A stretch of DNA of 64,000 bases, from positions 23,046 through 87,045 of the forward strand of contig PYIZ01000042.1 of NCBI GenBank assembly GCA_003635265.1. Reading direction: 5' to 3'. Position 1 is the stretch's first letter; the number at the start of each line of letters is the position of its first letter. The notes below the pieces were generated by a model, which was given only the letters and a program-made list of their open reading frames with translations, was not told the origin of the DNA and searched no databases. A program made the translations under genes and the position numbers. This document shows positions 26,984-35,790 of the stretch, piece after piece. This DNA comes from Candidatus Poribacteria bacterium. GTDB lineage: Bacteria; Poribacteria; WGA-4E; PCPOR2b.

Positions 26984-28525
26984 TTAGGGCGCATACAAGT
27001 TCCGTGATCGGTATTGGAAGAAAATCATCCGGCGGTTCTGTTCTCCCGTCCAAGGGTACGCCCCGTGGGTTTGGGCGGAAGCGAGGAAAAGGAGCGCATC
27101 GCCTGCCTTCATCTCTATATGCCGCACCATGCCCATCTCGTTATCGCACGTCCGAATTCCGTCGGGCATGGGATAGCTCGTTTTATGACTGCCCGGCACA
27201 CAGACAAAGCCGCCGTCCGCCAAGGTGACATCGCGCAGCTGCCAAGCGACATTGAGGTACTCGCTATAGACGCGCCCATTTTGCTGGCGGTAATGGTTGC
27301 CCACCTTTGATGGGAAGCCGTTAGCGTGGAGAGAATGTCCAGATGATCCTTTTCCTGATAAGAATCCGCTGCACATCATACACTCGAACCCGCTGCCCAT
27401 GATCCAGTTCAGGCGTTGAATCAGGGCGGGATGGGCAATCATTCTTTGGAACGGTTCGCCATAGGGCGCGGGGAGTTCCCACGGATTGCCCATTGACGAT
27501 CTGCCTACCCCTGTACCTGCCAACGGCTTTGAGTCGCCAGCCGCAGAACCGCCTGTGCTGATCCGGTCGGCGTTGGCATCAATCGCCTCGTTAGCCGCTG
27601 CCAGCCAATCCGCGTCCATCACTCCTCGTAGCACGAGGTGACCACACAGATCCCAGTGGAAAAATTCCTTCTCGTCAATTCCTGAATCCGGATCCAGTTT
27701 GTAGATCGAAGGGTGAAGGATGCCGGGTTCCGTTGACAGCGAAGCTGTCTTACCATCTGAGTGCACCACAGGCGGTGGATAGCCTCGGTTTGGGTTGTGC
27801 AACACGGCACGCTGCACCGGCGTCAGTTGTGCGGTCCATTCGGGCATCGTGTCGTCCTCACCCGTAATTTCAGATTCCGCGGACGGACGGACTTCTGCGC
27901 TGATATAGCCGCATTCCAGCAGGCGTTGGGGATCTTTCCCTTGCCATGGACGTAGCCCCCACATCAAGGATTCGGTGCACAACAACAGATCGCCCGCCTG
28001 CAAAACTGGCTGCACGACCAAACCCATATCGTCGTCCCCACTCACAAAGTCTTGGGGAGCGTCGACTGAGCTGTTATGGCTGGCTGAAACTACCACCAAT
28101 CCGCCATCGCCTTCGTTGACATCCGCTAGTGCCCATATCGCTCGTAAGCCCTGACAGAAGCGGGATCCGTTGTGCTGACGATAGGCGCGGGACCAGTCTT
28201 GCCATTCACTGCCTCCCGAAAGAGCTACCTTGCCATTTTCAGAGCCATCACCGTTCATCTCAATCAGATGCGGTGACCGGTCGAGCCGAAAATTTTCACC
28301 GCAGATCTCCTCCAAATACTGCATCAGCACGGGATGGTCACGCAGGAAGTCTAGAGCGGAGCAAGAAGACACGCACGATGGAGCTGCTCCATCAGCGGTT
28401 TCTAACTGATCGAGCGCTTCGTTGCAAGCGTTCAACTGATCGGGGGTCAGAACGCCGGGGACGATTAGATAACCTGTCACGTCGAAATGATAGTTTTCTT
28501 CGTTGGTCATTTCTTTGCTATCCAT
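26984..28525 (-). CDS. Double PhyH-domain protein; first domain lacks its iron ligands
   Basis: A 513-residue fusion of two PhyH domains (about 1-230 and 285-513). The second keeps both histidine regions, SGHSLHANGFPSKVGNHYR and AQTHGAYPW, and RRMIFFQYRSRN. The first aligns with it, including IWALADVNEGDGGLVVVSAS. But the positions matching the metal ligands read VALSGGSEWQDW and ESLMWGLRPW, so both histidines appear lost. The N-terminal half is therefore probably a pseudoenzyme with a binding or regulatory role. It lies upstream (26984 end) of nothing on its strand and just downstream of another PhyH gene, 21 bp away, with which it is probably cotranscribed. Confidence 0.87.
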   Translation of the reverse strand: MDSKEMTNEENYHFDVTGYLIVPGVLTPDQLNACNEALDQLETADGAAPSCVSSCSALDFLRDHPVLMQYLEEICGENFRLDRSPHLIEMNGDGSENGKVALSGGSEWQDWSRAYRQHNGSRFCQGLRAIWALADVNEGDGGLVVVSASHNSSVDAPQDFVSGDDDMGLVVQPVLQAGDLLLCTESLMWGLRPWQGKDPQRLLECGYISAEVRPSAESEITGEDDTMPEWTAQLTPVQRAVLHNPNRGYPPPVVHSDGKTASLSTEPGILHPSIYKLDPDSGIDEKEFFHWDLCGHLVLRGVMDADWLAAANEAIDANADRISTGGSAAGDSKPLAGTGVGRSSMGNPWELPAPYGEPFQRMIAHPALIQRLNWIMGSGFECMMCSGFLSGKGSSGHSLHANGFPSKVGNHYRQQNGRVYSEYLNVAWQLRDVTLADGGFVCVPGSHKTSYPMPDGIRTCDNEMGMVRHIEMKAGDALLFLASAQTHGAYPWTGEQNRRMIFFQYRSRNLYAP

Positions 28526-28546
28526 AACAGTCTCCTTTCTTTCTAT

Positions 28547-29341
28547 TCATGTTGTGGATGGTCTGCGAGGTGTAATTGGTTGGACAATTGCTCGTCGCTC
28601 TGGTGTGAGTCGCGCCAGCAACTCCTCGGAAGGGACATAGGCAAAACGGTGTGCATACATCGAAGGCAGATAGCGAAAGATGATCATGCGCCGTTCGCCG
28701 GGGTTCTTTCGCTCCGCGGAACCGTGGCACAAACAATCGTTAAACAACAGGGCATCGCCAGCGTTCAGATATACCTCCATTATGCCTTCAATCATTTCGC
28801 CCGGGCTGTGGGTGATACCTGCGCTTGCCTTTTGCATTGGATGTGGAAAATCTGACTTGTGGCTACCGGGGATGATAACCGTCGGTCCGTCGCCCGCATC
28901 TACATCGGTCAAAGGCACCATTAACGTTAGCAGACAGCAACACCACTCGCCTTGACTGCGACCCGTGCGGTTGCGGCTGTCGGGCATATGTCCACCGGAA
29001 TGGACGCCGATATATCCGCCCTGCCCGCGTATGTTGATGAATCCCTCGTTGATGAACGGTCGATCGTGGGGACCGATGTAATGGCGGACCAGATCGATCC
29101 AAGCCGGATGGTCGATGAGTCGTTCAAAAACCTCTCCACCTTCGATGATGTTTTGCAAATTCATCCCATCGATCCCTCCATAAGTATGGACATCAATATT
29201 GCCGTACCACTGATCGATTTCCAAGGGCGGCAGCGCATCAAGAAAATCGTTCATAGCGCGGAGGTGATCGAGATCGATTGCTCCCTTGATAACTGTGTAC
29301 CCGTGCAGGTCGAACAGGTATTCTTCCATCGGAGTTGGCAT
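28547..29341 (-). CDS. Phytanoyl-CoA dioxygenase (PhyH) family protein
   Basis: A 264-residue oxygenase. Metal-binding segments: GVHSGGHMPD for the proximal ligands and CLCHGSAERKNPGERRMIIF for the distal His and the 2-oxoglutarate Arg. PLTDVDAGDGPTVIIPGSHK matches the subgroup of the PhyH proteins at 17449 and 26984. A Cys cluster (WCCCLL) is unusual. It is followed after 21 bp by the double-domain PhyH gene, so the two probably act in one pathway. Substrate unknown. Confidence 0.87.
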   Translation of the reverse strand: MPTPMEEYLFDLHGYTVIKGAIDLDHLRAMNDFLDALPPLEIDQWYGNIDVHTYGGIDGMNLQNIIEGGEVFERLIDHPAWIDLVRHYIGPHDRPFINEGFINIRGQGGYIGVHSGGHMPDSRNRTGRSQGEWCCCLLTLMVPLTDVDAGDGPTVIIPGSHKSDFPHPMQKASAGITHSPGEMIEGIMEVYLNAGDALLFNDCLCHGSAERKNPGERRMIIFRYLPSMYAHRFAYVPSEELLARLTPERRAIVQPITPRRPSTT

Positions 29342-29451
29342 GTTCTATCTCCTCAACTCAACAGTGAGCGGAAAGGGGTTGAACGTTTTGATGCCTATCA
29401 ATATTGTAAACGAATCTTTCACGAAAAGCAACAACTGATTTTGTCTGGCTA

Positions 29452-29850
29452 GGGTCATTTAATTCTCCTATATTATTGTCTGAATCACCGATAAACACGG
29501 ATTAACGGATTACACGAATAAAAGATGTCATCGACAGCCCCGATAAGATCGGGATTTCGCTGACACTCAACTGGCATAAGAACGCGCAATGAATTGCGCT
29601 ACTACAAACTGGGGGAAACCAGATGCCCCGCCCCGATACATCGGGATGCAAGCACCTACGGATTTGGGTCATCCCGAAATCGGTCAAAAAATGGAAAACT
29701 AAATAGCCCTATTTGTCTGGCGTTCTCACATAGGGCTATTCAGTTTTCGGCTTTCTGTCAGTTCTGTGGGATCAATCGCGACTAGGAAGTCGCTCCCACA
29801 GTGAAGGGTCGGGATTTGGAAATCCCTCCTACGGTAAAACTAAATGACCC
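29452..29850. mobile_element. TA-flanked inverted-repeat element (MITE-like)
   Basis: A 399-base element bounded by GGGTCATTTA at its left end and TAAATGACCC at its right end. It is flanked on both sides by TA (29450-29451 and 29851-29852), the usual target duplication of IS630/mariner elements. It has no coding capacity. Inside, a 19-base-arm hairpin lies at 29694-29712 and 29730-29748 (one mismatch), along with several short palindromes. It shares its right flanking TA with the next element. Confidence 0.65.
29694..29748. repeat. Long hairpin inside the MITE-like element
   Basis: Arms 29694-29712 and 29730-29748 pair over 18 of 19 bases (GAAAACT.AATAGCCCTAT), separated by 17 bases. This could form a cruciform or stable RNA stem. 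Confidence 0.6.
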
Positions 29851-29852
29851 TA

Positions 29853-30230
29853 AGTGATTTCAGATTAATTTCTGGACAATGCTAGTTGAAAATTAGATCC
29901 TTCTTGTTGCCCCTTTGACTTCAAGAGGAAGGATATGATGAAACCAGCAAAACACGTTCACCCCTTATCAGATTCGAAACTCCGCGAAATTCAACAAGTC
30001 ATCAGCAAACACCCTAAACCGCTTTAGAGACAGCGGTGCCTCTGTTCTTCAAAGAACACAATACCCATCCGACTTCTGATTTCGTAATTTTTTTCGATTG
30101 TCCAAAAACTTACCTGAAGTTGAAAATACCCCAAAATAAGTTTCTGGACAATCCAACTCCCAAGATCCAGAGAAGACGCGGGTGTGAGAAGCACGGTTGT
30201 CCAATGTCCAATTACTTAGCCGAAATCACT
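29853..30230. mobile_element. Internally deleted IS630-type element
   Basis: A 378-base stretch with ends AGTGATTTC (29853-29861) and GAAATCACT (30222-30230), flanked by TA at 29851-29852 and 30231-30232. It contains the start of an IS630-like transposase gene and nothing else coding. TTTCTGGACAAT and related words recur near both ends, as in extended terminal repeats. It abuts the preceding element. Together with it this explains the 966-base gap 29342-30307. Confidence 0.65.
29935..30027 (+). pseudogene. IS630-family transposase N-terminal remnant
   Basis: AGGAAGG precedes an ATG at 29935. The 30-codon reading frame contains HVHPLSDSKLREIQQVISKH followed by PKPL, then a TAG. The same frame continues after the stop as RQRCL. 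The order HPLS...HPKP..RQRCL matches the start of IS630-type transposases, so the TAG looks like a disabling change and the rest of the gene is gone. Assignment is by motif memory only. Confidence 0.5.
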
Positions 30231-30307
30231 TAGTTCTCACATTTTACTCGTTGCTTAAAATTTCAATGTGCTATATAATCGGATATCCTGAAGGAGTGAA
30301 GGGTCTT

Positions 30308-31063
30308 ATGGCCACTAAATCAAGCATTGAATGGACTGAAGCCACTTGGAATCCAGTAACAGGCTGCACAAAGATCAGCCCCGGTTGTAAACATTGCTAT
30401 GCGGAAAGGATGTCGTTGCGTCTGCAAGCAATGGGGCAACGAAACTACACAAATGGATTTGAACTCACACCCCATGAACGGATGCTAGAAAAACCTCTGT
30501 CATGGAAAAAACCTCAGTTGATCTTTGTCAATTCAATGAGTGACCTATTCCATGATGAGGTTCCTGTGGACTTTATCCTGAAAGTCTTTGGGGTAATGCA
30601 GCAGGCGCATTGGCATCAATTCCAAGTGCTGACGAAGCGTTCTCAACGTTTAATGAAGTTGAACGATCAAATTGATTGGCCAGATAACGTATGGATGGGC
30701 GTCAGTGTCGAAAACCAAGACTACACCTCCCGGATTGATCATCTGAGAGAAACAGATGCCGTAACCAAATTCCTCTCCCTTGAACCGTTACTCGGTCCAC
30801 TTTCAGATTTGAACTTGGACGGAATTGATTGGGTGATTGTTGGTGGGGAATCAGGGCCAGGGGCGAGACCGATACACGAAGACTGGGTCATCCAGATTCG
30901 AGACCAATGCGATGTAGCGGAGGTTCCACTTTTTGTCAAACAGATGGGTGAGTCTTGGGCGAAAGTTAATAAGGTGAAAAGCAAAAAAGGTGGTAATATG
31001 TCTGAATGGCCAACAGATTTACAGATACGGGATTATCCTGAATCAGTTGCCGCTGCAGGATAG
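30308..31063 (+). CDS. DUF5131 / phage Gp37-Gp68 family protein
   Basis: A 251-residue protein of PF07505. The hallmark is near the N-terminus: [20 protein letters not shown] followed by [10 protein letters not shown], a cysteine cluster (C-x5-6-C-x2-C) that suggests a radical-SAM-like iron-sulfur site. [13 protein letters not shown] and [13 protein letters not shown] are further signatures. The ATG at 30308 has AAGGAG about 12 bases upstream. Homologues occur in phages and mobile regions. It lies right after two mobile-element remnants, which suggests horizontal arrival. The function is unknown, and no three-Cys-motif partner gene is adjacent. Confidence 0.88.
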   Translation: MATKSSIEWTEATWNPVTGCTKISPGCKHCYAERMSLRLQAMGQRNYTNGFELTPHERMLEKPLSWKKPQLIFVNSMSDLFHDEVPVDFILKVFGVMQQAHWHQFQVLTKRSQRLMKLNDQIDWPDNVWMGVSVENQDYTSRIDHLRETDAVTKFLSLEPLLGPLSDLNLDGIDWVIVGGESGPGARPIHEDWVIQIRDQCDVAEVPLFVKQMGESWAKVNKVKSKKGGNMSEWPTDLQIRDYPESVAAAG

Positions 31064-31149
31064 GCGTATAGTGTTTCCACGATAACCTCCTTGAATGTTC
31101 ACCTTATTTTATTTCGCCATTAACCAATTCTGTTTATGGAGCGATTGCG

Positions 31150-32811
31150 ATGGATTTGAGGGAACCTCCTCGGCTCATTTTTAACACCGACGGTCATTGG
31201 ATCATCAATTACCAAGATCGGTGGGAACCGGAGGACATCACCAAGATGATGCCCACCCTCGCCGATGCCGGCGTGGATGCCCTTTCTGTCCTTGTCGGGA
31301 TCGACGATGATCTGTCTTGGCGGGGGAGTCCCCATGGTCAACTGTGGGGAGACAACATCGAGGACTGGAACCCCGATCCGCTGCCCACTGATATCCACGG
31401 TCATCCGTTGCAGAATACCCAACCTTTGCACATCCACGGCAGACCTGTGAAGGAGATAGATGGCAGAATGCCCGCAAACGCCCATGAGTGTTTGTACGGA
31501 CTGTTTGCGAAGGTCATCCAAGACGGTCACGATCTCATGCGGATTTATATTGAGGGTGCCAGAAAGCACAATCTGACGATCTACGCCTCCTTCCGTATGA
31601 ACGATGCCCACGCCTGCGAGGAAGCTCGTGGGTGGTATGGTCGCTCGCGCCAGAAGACAGAAAGACCCGATTTGCTCCTCGGATCGCCTGTTCCCGCAGG
31701 CGTTCACGGTGCAGACTGGGGCTTCTCTTGGCGATGGAACTACGCGAAAGCGGAGGTAAAGGAACGCTTTCTAGGGCTGTTTGACGAAACACTGACGCAC
31801 TACGATTTCGATGGACTAGAACTGGATTTCAGTCGTGCGTCGCCCTTCTTCCGCGTTGGTGAGATTATTGAGAATATTCCGACGTTGACACAATTCCTGC
31901 GGGACGCACAGGAGATTGTCAAGCGACACAGTGTGTCAAAGGATCGAGAACTCCGGCTTATCGTCCGGGTTCCCGTCGGGATTGGGGAGAATCTGGAGGC
32001 GGGAATAGACACGGAGACTTGGATACGCGAAGGGCTTGCCGATATTGTGGTCTTGGGTTCTCCGGGCTACTGCGTTCACGAGGTTGATAGTGGCAAAGCA
32101 GTTTCCTTTGCGGAGGAAAGCGAGACTTTGGTATTCACAGGATTCGATGGGGCAACGTATACGGTTTCGCCGCAGGAGGGCTATGAGCGCAGTCCTTCCG
32201 GTGTGTTGAGAGCTACCGCGTTGAACGGCTATCGTGACGGTGCTGCCGGTGTCCATCTATTCAATTACGATTATCCGTCCCATCGCGCTGGCCCTACCGA
32301 CAGCAAAGACTTCAACGTTTATGATGATTACCATCTCCAGACCATACGAGATCTGAGAGAGTCTTCGTCACTGGAGCGGCGGAACCGGTGTTATTACTTG
32401 CCATCTCCTGCTGCAGGGGGAGCAGATCATCGCCTCCAAGTGCCACGAAAGTTAGTACTCATGGGCAGAGGGGCTGGCTCTGAGCACGCTATGCGCTTTA
32501 CCGTTCACGATGATATTGATGGTGGAAAAGCCGAAGGGAGAATCAGAAAGACCGAACTCAGACTTCGCATGGAAGATTTTGAAGATTCGCTGGACCGCAT
32601 CCACTTCGAGGTCAATGGAAGGATCCTCCCCTTCACGCCGAGCCGGACGGTGACAAACAGTCAGGGTCAACAGTGGTTCGTGTTCGATGATCCACCGTTG
32701 CAACAGGGCCTGAACACTATTCTATTGATCTTGGAGGGCATTGAAACGCCGGACCCTTGGCCTAGCATACAGCAGTGCGAAATCTTGGTTTTAACAAGCG
32801 ACTTGATGTAA
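31150..32811 (+). CDS. TIM-barrel glycoside hydrolase-like protein
   Basis: A 553-residue protein that resembles family-10-like (GHL) glycosidases. An N-terminal barrel has LIFNTDGHWIINYQ, YASFRMNDAH and YDFDGLELDFSRASPFF, where the E-x-D after a strand is a likely catalytic or metal site. ADIVVLGSPGY and GVHLFNYDYPSHRAGP follow in late barrel strands. The C-terminal part (about 430-553) is a beta-sandwich. No signal peptide, so probably cytoplasmic. It is followed after 41 bp by an oxidoreductase gene. Carbohydrate catabolism is likely, the substrate unknown. Confidence 0.75.
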   Translation: MDLREPPRLIFNTDGHWIINYQDRWEPEDITKMMPTLADAGVDALSVLVGIDDDLSWRGSPHGQLWGDNIEDWNPDPLPTDIHGHPLQNTQPLHIHGRPVKEIDGRMPANAHECLYGLFAKVIQDGHDLMRIYIEGARKHNLTIYASFRMNDAHACEEARGWYGRSRQKTERPDLLLGSPVPAGVHGADWGFSWRWNYAKAEVKERFLGLFDETLTHYDFDGLELDFSRASPFFRVGEIIENIPTLTQFLRDAQEIVKRHSVSKDRELRLIVRVPVGIGENLEAGIDTETWIREGLADIVVLGSPGYCVHEVDSGKAVSFAEESETLVFTGFDGATYTVSPQEGYERSPSGVLRATALNGYRDGAAGVHLFNYDYPSHRAGPTDSKDFNVYDDYHLQTIRDLRESSSLERRNRCYYLPSPAAGGADHRLQVPRKLVLMGRGAGSEHAMRFTVHDDIDGGKAEGRIRKTELRLRMEDFEDSLDRIHFEVNGRILPFTPSRTVTNSQGQQWFVFDDPPLQQGLNTILLILEGIETPDPWPSIQQCEILVLTSDLM

Positions 32812-32852
32812 ATCCCTAAATCTCTAACTTTCCTTTCAGAAGGAGGTTCGTA

Positions 32853-33911
32853 ATGACACTGAAGGTTGGTATTATCGGCTGTGGACGCATGGCGAACACT
32901 ATTGAGGACGAACAGATAGCGAGAAGAGCGCAGGGACCCTACCGTAGCGGTCTAGTGTTACCCTACTGCCATGCGGGTGGCTATGCGGTCGTTGAAGAGA
33001 CAGAAATGGTCGCCGCCTGCGATATTGTGGAGGAGAAGCGGAAGGCGTTTCAAGAACGCTGGAACGTGCCACGGGGTTATGCGGATCATCGTGAGTTAAT
33101 TGATGTGGAGAAACCCGATATCCTCAGTATTACAACCCGCCCGGAGCAGCACGCTGAAGCGATGATTTACGGGGCGGAGCACGGTGTCAAGGGGATGTAT
33201 GCCGAAAAACCGCTCTGCTGTTCACTCCTTGAGGCGGATGCCATTAATGAGGCATTTGAGCGAAATGGTGTCTTCCTTGAATTCGGACCGATGCGTCGAA
33301 ACTGGGCAATCTATCGACAAGCGCACGACATCGGTCATAGCGGGGAGTTAGGGGCGGTTAGGTCGGTGATCGGGTTTGCTGGCAACAGCATCGGTGGACA
33401 TTTTCTCGATACGCTCCTCTATTTGTTAGGCGATCCCGAACCGGTTTCCATCCGCGGGACGCTGGGAGAATTGCACCACGACGAAGGGGATAGCGCCAAT
33501 ATGAGATTCGTGCGCGATACGGCCATCCTGTCGGCGTTTGTCGAATTCGATAATGGGACAACCCTCCATGCGGCAGCAACCGGAGCAAGCCGAGAGTATG
33601 AACTGGTTTGCGAGGCGGGGATTATCCGGATCCAGAACGATGGTGAATCTTTGTATGTGCGTAAAGGCGAAGAGCAAGATCGCGCCTACGATCCGATTGA
33701 AGTCGAATCGGTAACGCCGTGGAGCGGCACAGAGCGCAAGGTTCGTGAGTTGGTGGAGTCGATAAAAACAGGAGTGCCGGGAGTCAGCAATTTGCGAGCG
33801 ACGATGCTAGGGACAGAGATCGGATTTGGTATCTATGAATCGCATCTACAGGGAGGGGTTGCTGTCCATCCGCCGGTTCCGAACCGTGAGCGTTGGGTGT
33901 CGAGTTGGTGA
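32853..33911 (+). CDS. Gfo/Idh/MocA family oxidoreductase
   Basis: A 352-residue NAD(P)-dependent oxidoreductase. The Rossmann motif GIIGCGRMANT is at residues 6-16, and the EKP motif is in MYAEKPLCCS (catalytic Lys). The C-terminal domain contains GHFLDTLLYLLGDPEP, where His is in the expected active-site region. AGAAGGAGG precedes the ATG. It resembles the gene at 62299-63339 (both share CGRM and an extended HSYSHA-type loop). Predicted to oxidise a cyclitol or sugar; probably cotranscribed with the glycosidase-like gene. Confidence 0.9.
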   Translation: MTLKVGIIGCGRMANTIEDEQIARRAQGPYRSGLVLPYCHAGGYAVVEETEMVAACDIVEEKRKAFQERWNVPRGYADHRELIDVEKPDILSITTRPEQHAEAMIYGAEHGVKGMYAEKPLCCSLLEADAINEAFERNGVFLEFGPMRRNWAIYRQAHDIGHSGELGAVRSVIGFAGNSIGGHFLDTLLYLLGDPEPVSIRGTLGELHHDEGDSANMRFVRDTAILSAFVEFDNGTTLHAAATGASREYELVCEAGIIRIQNDGESLYVRKGEEQDRAYDPIEVESVTPWSGTERKVRELVESIKTGVPGVSNLRATMLGTEIGFGIYESHLQGGVAVHPPVPNRERWVSSW

Positions 33912-33912
33912 T

Positions 33913-34380
33913 TATGGTGAATTAGAGAAATAAGTAAACATTTACCAATAACTCTGACCTTCACGATATTTCCAAAGTCCCCCTGATAAGGGGGATTTAG
34001 GGGGTTGGTTGTGTATTGGAGTGTCTAAGTACCTCGATTTCGTCCGATGAACGCGGGCCTCTATACATTTGCCAATCGCCCACAAACGCAGACCGGCATT
34101 GAGCAGAAGCTAGGTCAAAAGGGTGCCAACAGGTGCCAGAGACCTTTGTAACCAAAAAGAGGCGAAATTGGTGCATTTTGCCATTTTTTGTTGCATCTCT
34201 AATGAGACAAAAAGTTGGAACCCTGTCGCAGTAAGGATGGAAAAGGTTCGTTGTGGGAATCTTGACCCTTTGAGACCGCTTGATAATGCACCGGCACTGG
34301 GTTGATTAGCCTTTGACAGATCTATAACCCCCCTACTTGCTTGGGCGAAAATTAGGTAAGTAATTCTAAAATCTACCATA
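33913..34380. mobile_element. Decayed MITE-like element filling the gap before mazE
   Basis: The left end (from 33913, TATGGTGAATTAGAGAAATA) and the right end (to 34380, reverse complement TATGGTAGATTTTAGAATTA) form imperfect inverted repeats. They resemble the ends of the element at 40727-40895. Inside is a palindrome-bearing sequence, CCCCCTGATAAGGGGG. No gene is seen. It begins right at the stop codon of the preceding oxidoreductase and covers most of the 533-base gap. Confidence 0.5.
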
Positions 34381-34444
34381 GTATGTACAAAATGACTACG
34401 GCAAATAGCAGAAACTCGAATGACCTCAACTGAGGGGTTTGATT

Positions 34445-34693
34445 ATGTTGGGTAAGATTCAGAAATGGGGAAATGGTCAAGGATTACAGTTTACGAAGGA
34501 TCTGCTCCAAGAGGCCCAGCTAAACGTAGGTGATGAGGTGAGTGTCTCAGTCCAGAATGGACGGATTATCGTTGAACCTGCGACCAAAGTGCGAGGCAAG
34601 TATAATTTGAAGGAGTTGGTATTGAGGATACCCCGAGAGTATCAAACTGAAGAACTGGACTGGGTTGAGCCTGTTGGAAAGGAAGAATGGTAA
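34445..34693 (+). CDS. mazE: MazE-type antitoxin (AbrB/MazE fold), orphan
   Basis: An 82-residue DNA-binding antitoxin. It reads MLGKIQKWGNGQGLQFTKDL at the N-terminus (swapped-hairpin AbrB/MazE domain) and ends in ELDWVEPVGKEEW, the toxin-binding tail typical of ChpI/MazE proteins. The ATG at 34445 follows TGAGGGG by seven bases; a TTG at 34439 is also in frame. The toxin gene that should overlap its stop codon is frameshifted and truncated (see next entry), so this antitoxin has no intact local partner. It may still act as a transcription regulator or anti-toxin for other MazF copies. Confidence 0.88.
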   Translation: MLGKIQKWGNGQGLQFTKDLLQEAQLNVGDEVSVSVQNGRIIVEPATKVRGKYNLKELVLRIPREYQTEELDWVEPVGKEEW

Positions 34694-34796
34694 ATTTCCC
34701 GATGTATTCCGGGGGAAAGGGAATTTTGTAATCTTGATCTTTGATCCGCAGGCAAGGCGGAGCCAACAAGGTAACCCCACCTTAGTCCTTATCATT
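34687..34796 (+). pseudogene. Frameshifted, truncated mazF toxin remnant
   Basis: An ATG at 34687 overlaps the mazE stop (ATGGTAA), the normal mazEF arrangement, and starts MVNFP. The frame closes after 14 codons. One base away in frame, from 34728, it reads VILIFDPQARRSQQGNPT then LVLII. This matches the MazF core DxxxxxFDPxxGxEQxGxRPxLVLS. A single indel within the G/A/T run at 34710-34727 would explain the break. The sequence then runs into the end of the opposite PhyH gene, so the rest of the toxin is missing. Confidence 0.7.
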
Positions 34797-35727
34797 ACTC
34801 TGGATGCATTTCCCCAAGAGAGGTTTCGTCAGGTGCTATGAAATCAACGGCAGGGCTTTCGACACGGCCATAAGCGTTCCACACCTTGAAACCGAGCAAC
34901 GCCAACAGTTCCGGAGGCGCATTCTCTAAAACCTCTTTTGATGTGCCGACTGTGAGATTTTCTTGCGTCCGGAACTGGGGGCCGCAGAATGTTGACAGCA
35001 CGCCCAACCGCGGACCATCGCTCACATTCGCCCCGGTGCCGTGCCACATACGACCGTCGAACACCATCGCTGTCCCTGCGGGACCTTCGGCAGCAATCGG
35101 TTCAACATCCTTATCTAACTCTTTATCTGGGTGCCGTCCCGTCAAATGGCTTCGGGGCACGATCCGGGTGCCGCCGTTTTCAGCGGTAAAATCAACCAGC
35201 ATCCACATAACGTTGACAACGACAGCAGGCGCGATCATTGACGGTGGGCCGGCGTCATCGACATCTCGGCGTTCCCGTGTGATAGACCCAGCGGGGAGCG
35301 GAGAGCGGTCACGTCGGGTCGGCGGCGGCATCCACCACTGATCTGTGTGCAAATTCATCGCTACGCCGCCTGGCTTGGCGATATTGGCGGTATAGCACGA
35401 CAACAGGTACTGCTCGCCGAGGACATGCCCGATCAGTTCGTGGACCTCTTTGTGAAGCAGCGGTTCATGAAAAATCTCCCCCTTGTTAATCAGCATCCAG
35501 ACCCGCTGATTGATACCGCTGTTCTTATCCTTACCACCATCCTCATGAGCAAGCCCTTGCTGCTTTTCTGCGGCTGCTTGTTCTGCTAGTCGCGTGCGTA
35601 ACGCCTCAACCTGCTTTGGGGTGAGCGCGTTGGCGAGCAGACAATAGCCGAACTCGTCCAAATGTGCCTTCGCTAGATTAAGGTCTGTTGTCGGTTGGGG
35701 CAAATCATTTTTTGTTGTGCTCGTCAT
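34795..35727 (-). CDS. Phytanoyl-CoA dioxygenase (PhyH) family protein
   Basis: A 310-residue oxygenase. The triad is textbook: H-T-D in NLHTDQWWMPPP, distal His in RMWHGTGANVSDGPR with the 2-oxoglutarate Arg, and IVPRSHLTGRHP for the PGSH segment. The Trp-rich region after the H-x-D and the DFTAENGGTRIV strand are typical of proteins annotated as ectoine hydroxylase or mitomycin-like oxygenases, but no such assignment is secure. The ATG at 35727 has GGAGATG upstream; the extension to 35778 is unsupported. It lies downstream of an amidohydrolase gene on the same strand. Confidence 0.88.
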   Translation of the reverse strand: MTSTTKNDLPQPTTDLNLAKAHLDEFGYCLLANALTPKQVEALRTRLAEQAAAEKQQGLAHEDGGKDKNSGINQRVWMLINKGEIFHEPLLHKEVHELIGHVLGEQYLLSCYTANIAKPGGVAMNLHTDQWWMPPPTRRDRSPLPAGSITRERRDVDDAGPPSMIAPAVVVNVMWMLVDFTAENGGTRIVPRSHLTGRHPDKELDKDVEPIAAEGPAGTAMVFDGRMWHGTGANVSDGPRLGVLSTFCGPQFRTQENLTVGTSKEVLENAPPELLALLGFKVWNAYGRVESPAVDFIAPDETSLGEMHPE

Positions 35728-35790
35728 AACATCATCTCCAGTAATGAAACGTGAAACGTGATGCGTGAGTTGGTTCATTAGTACGTTAAC

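Noticed and set aside
30036..30233. 65-codon open frame in the IS630-type remnant
   Set aside because: It overlaps terminal-repeat sequence and has no coding signature or ribosome site.
34110..34379. 89-codon minus-strand open frame
   Set aside because: It falls within the decayed MITE-like element and has no recognisable protein features.
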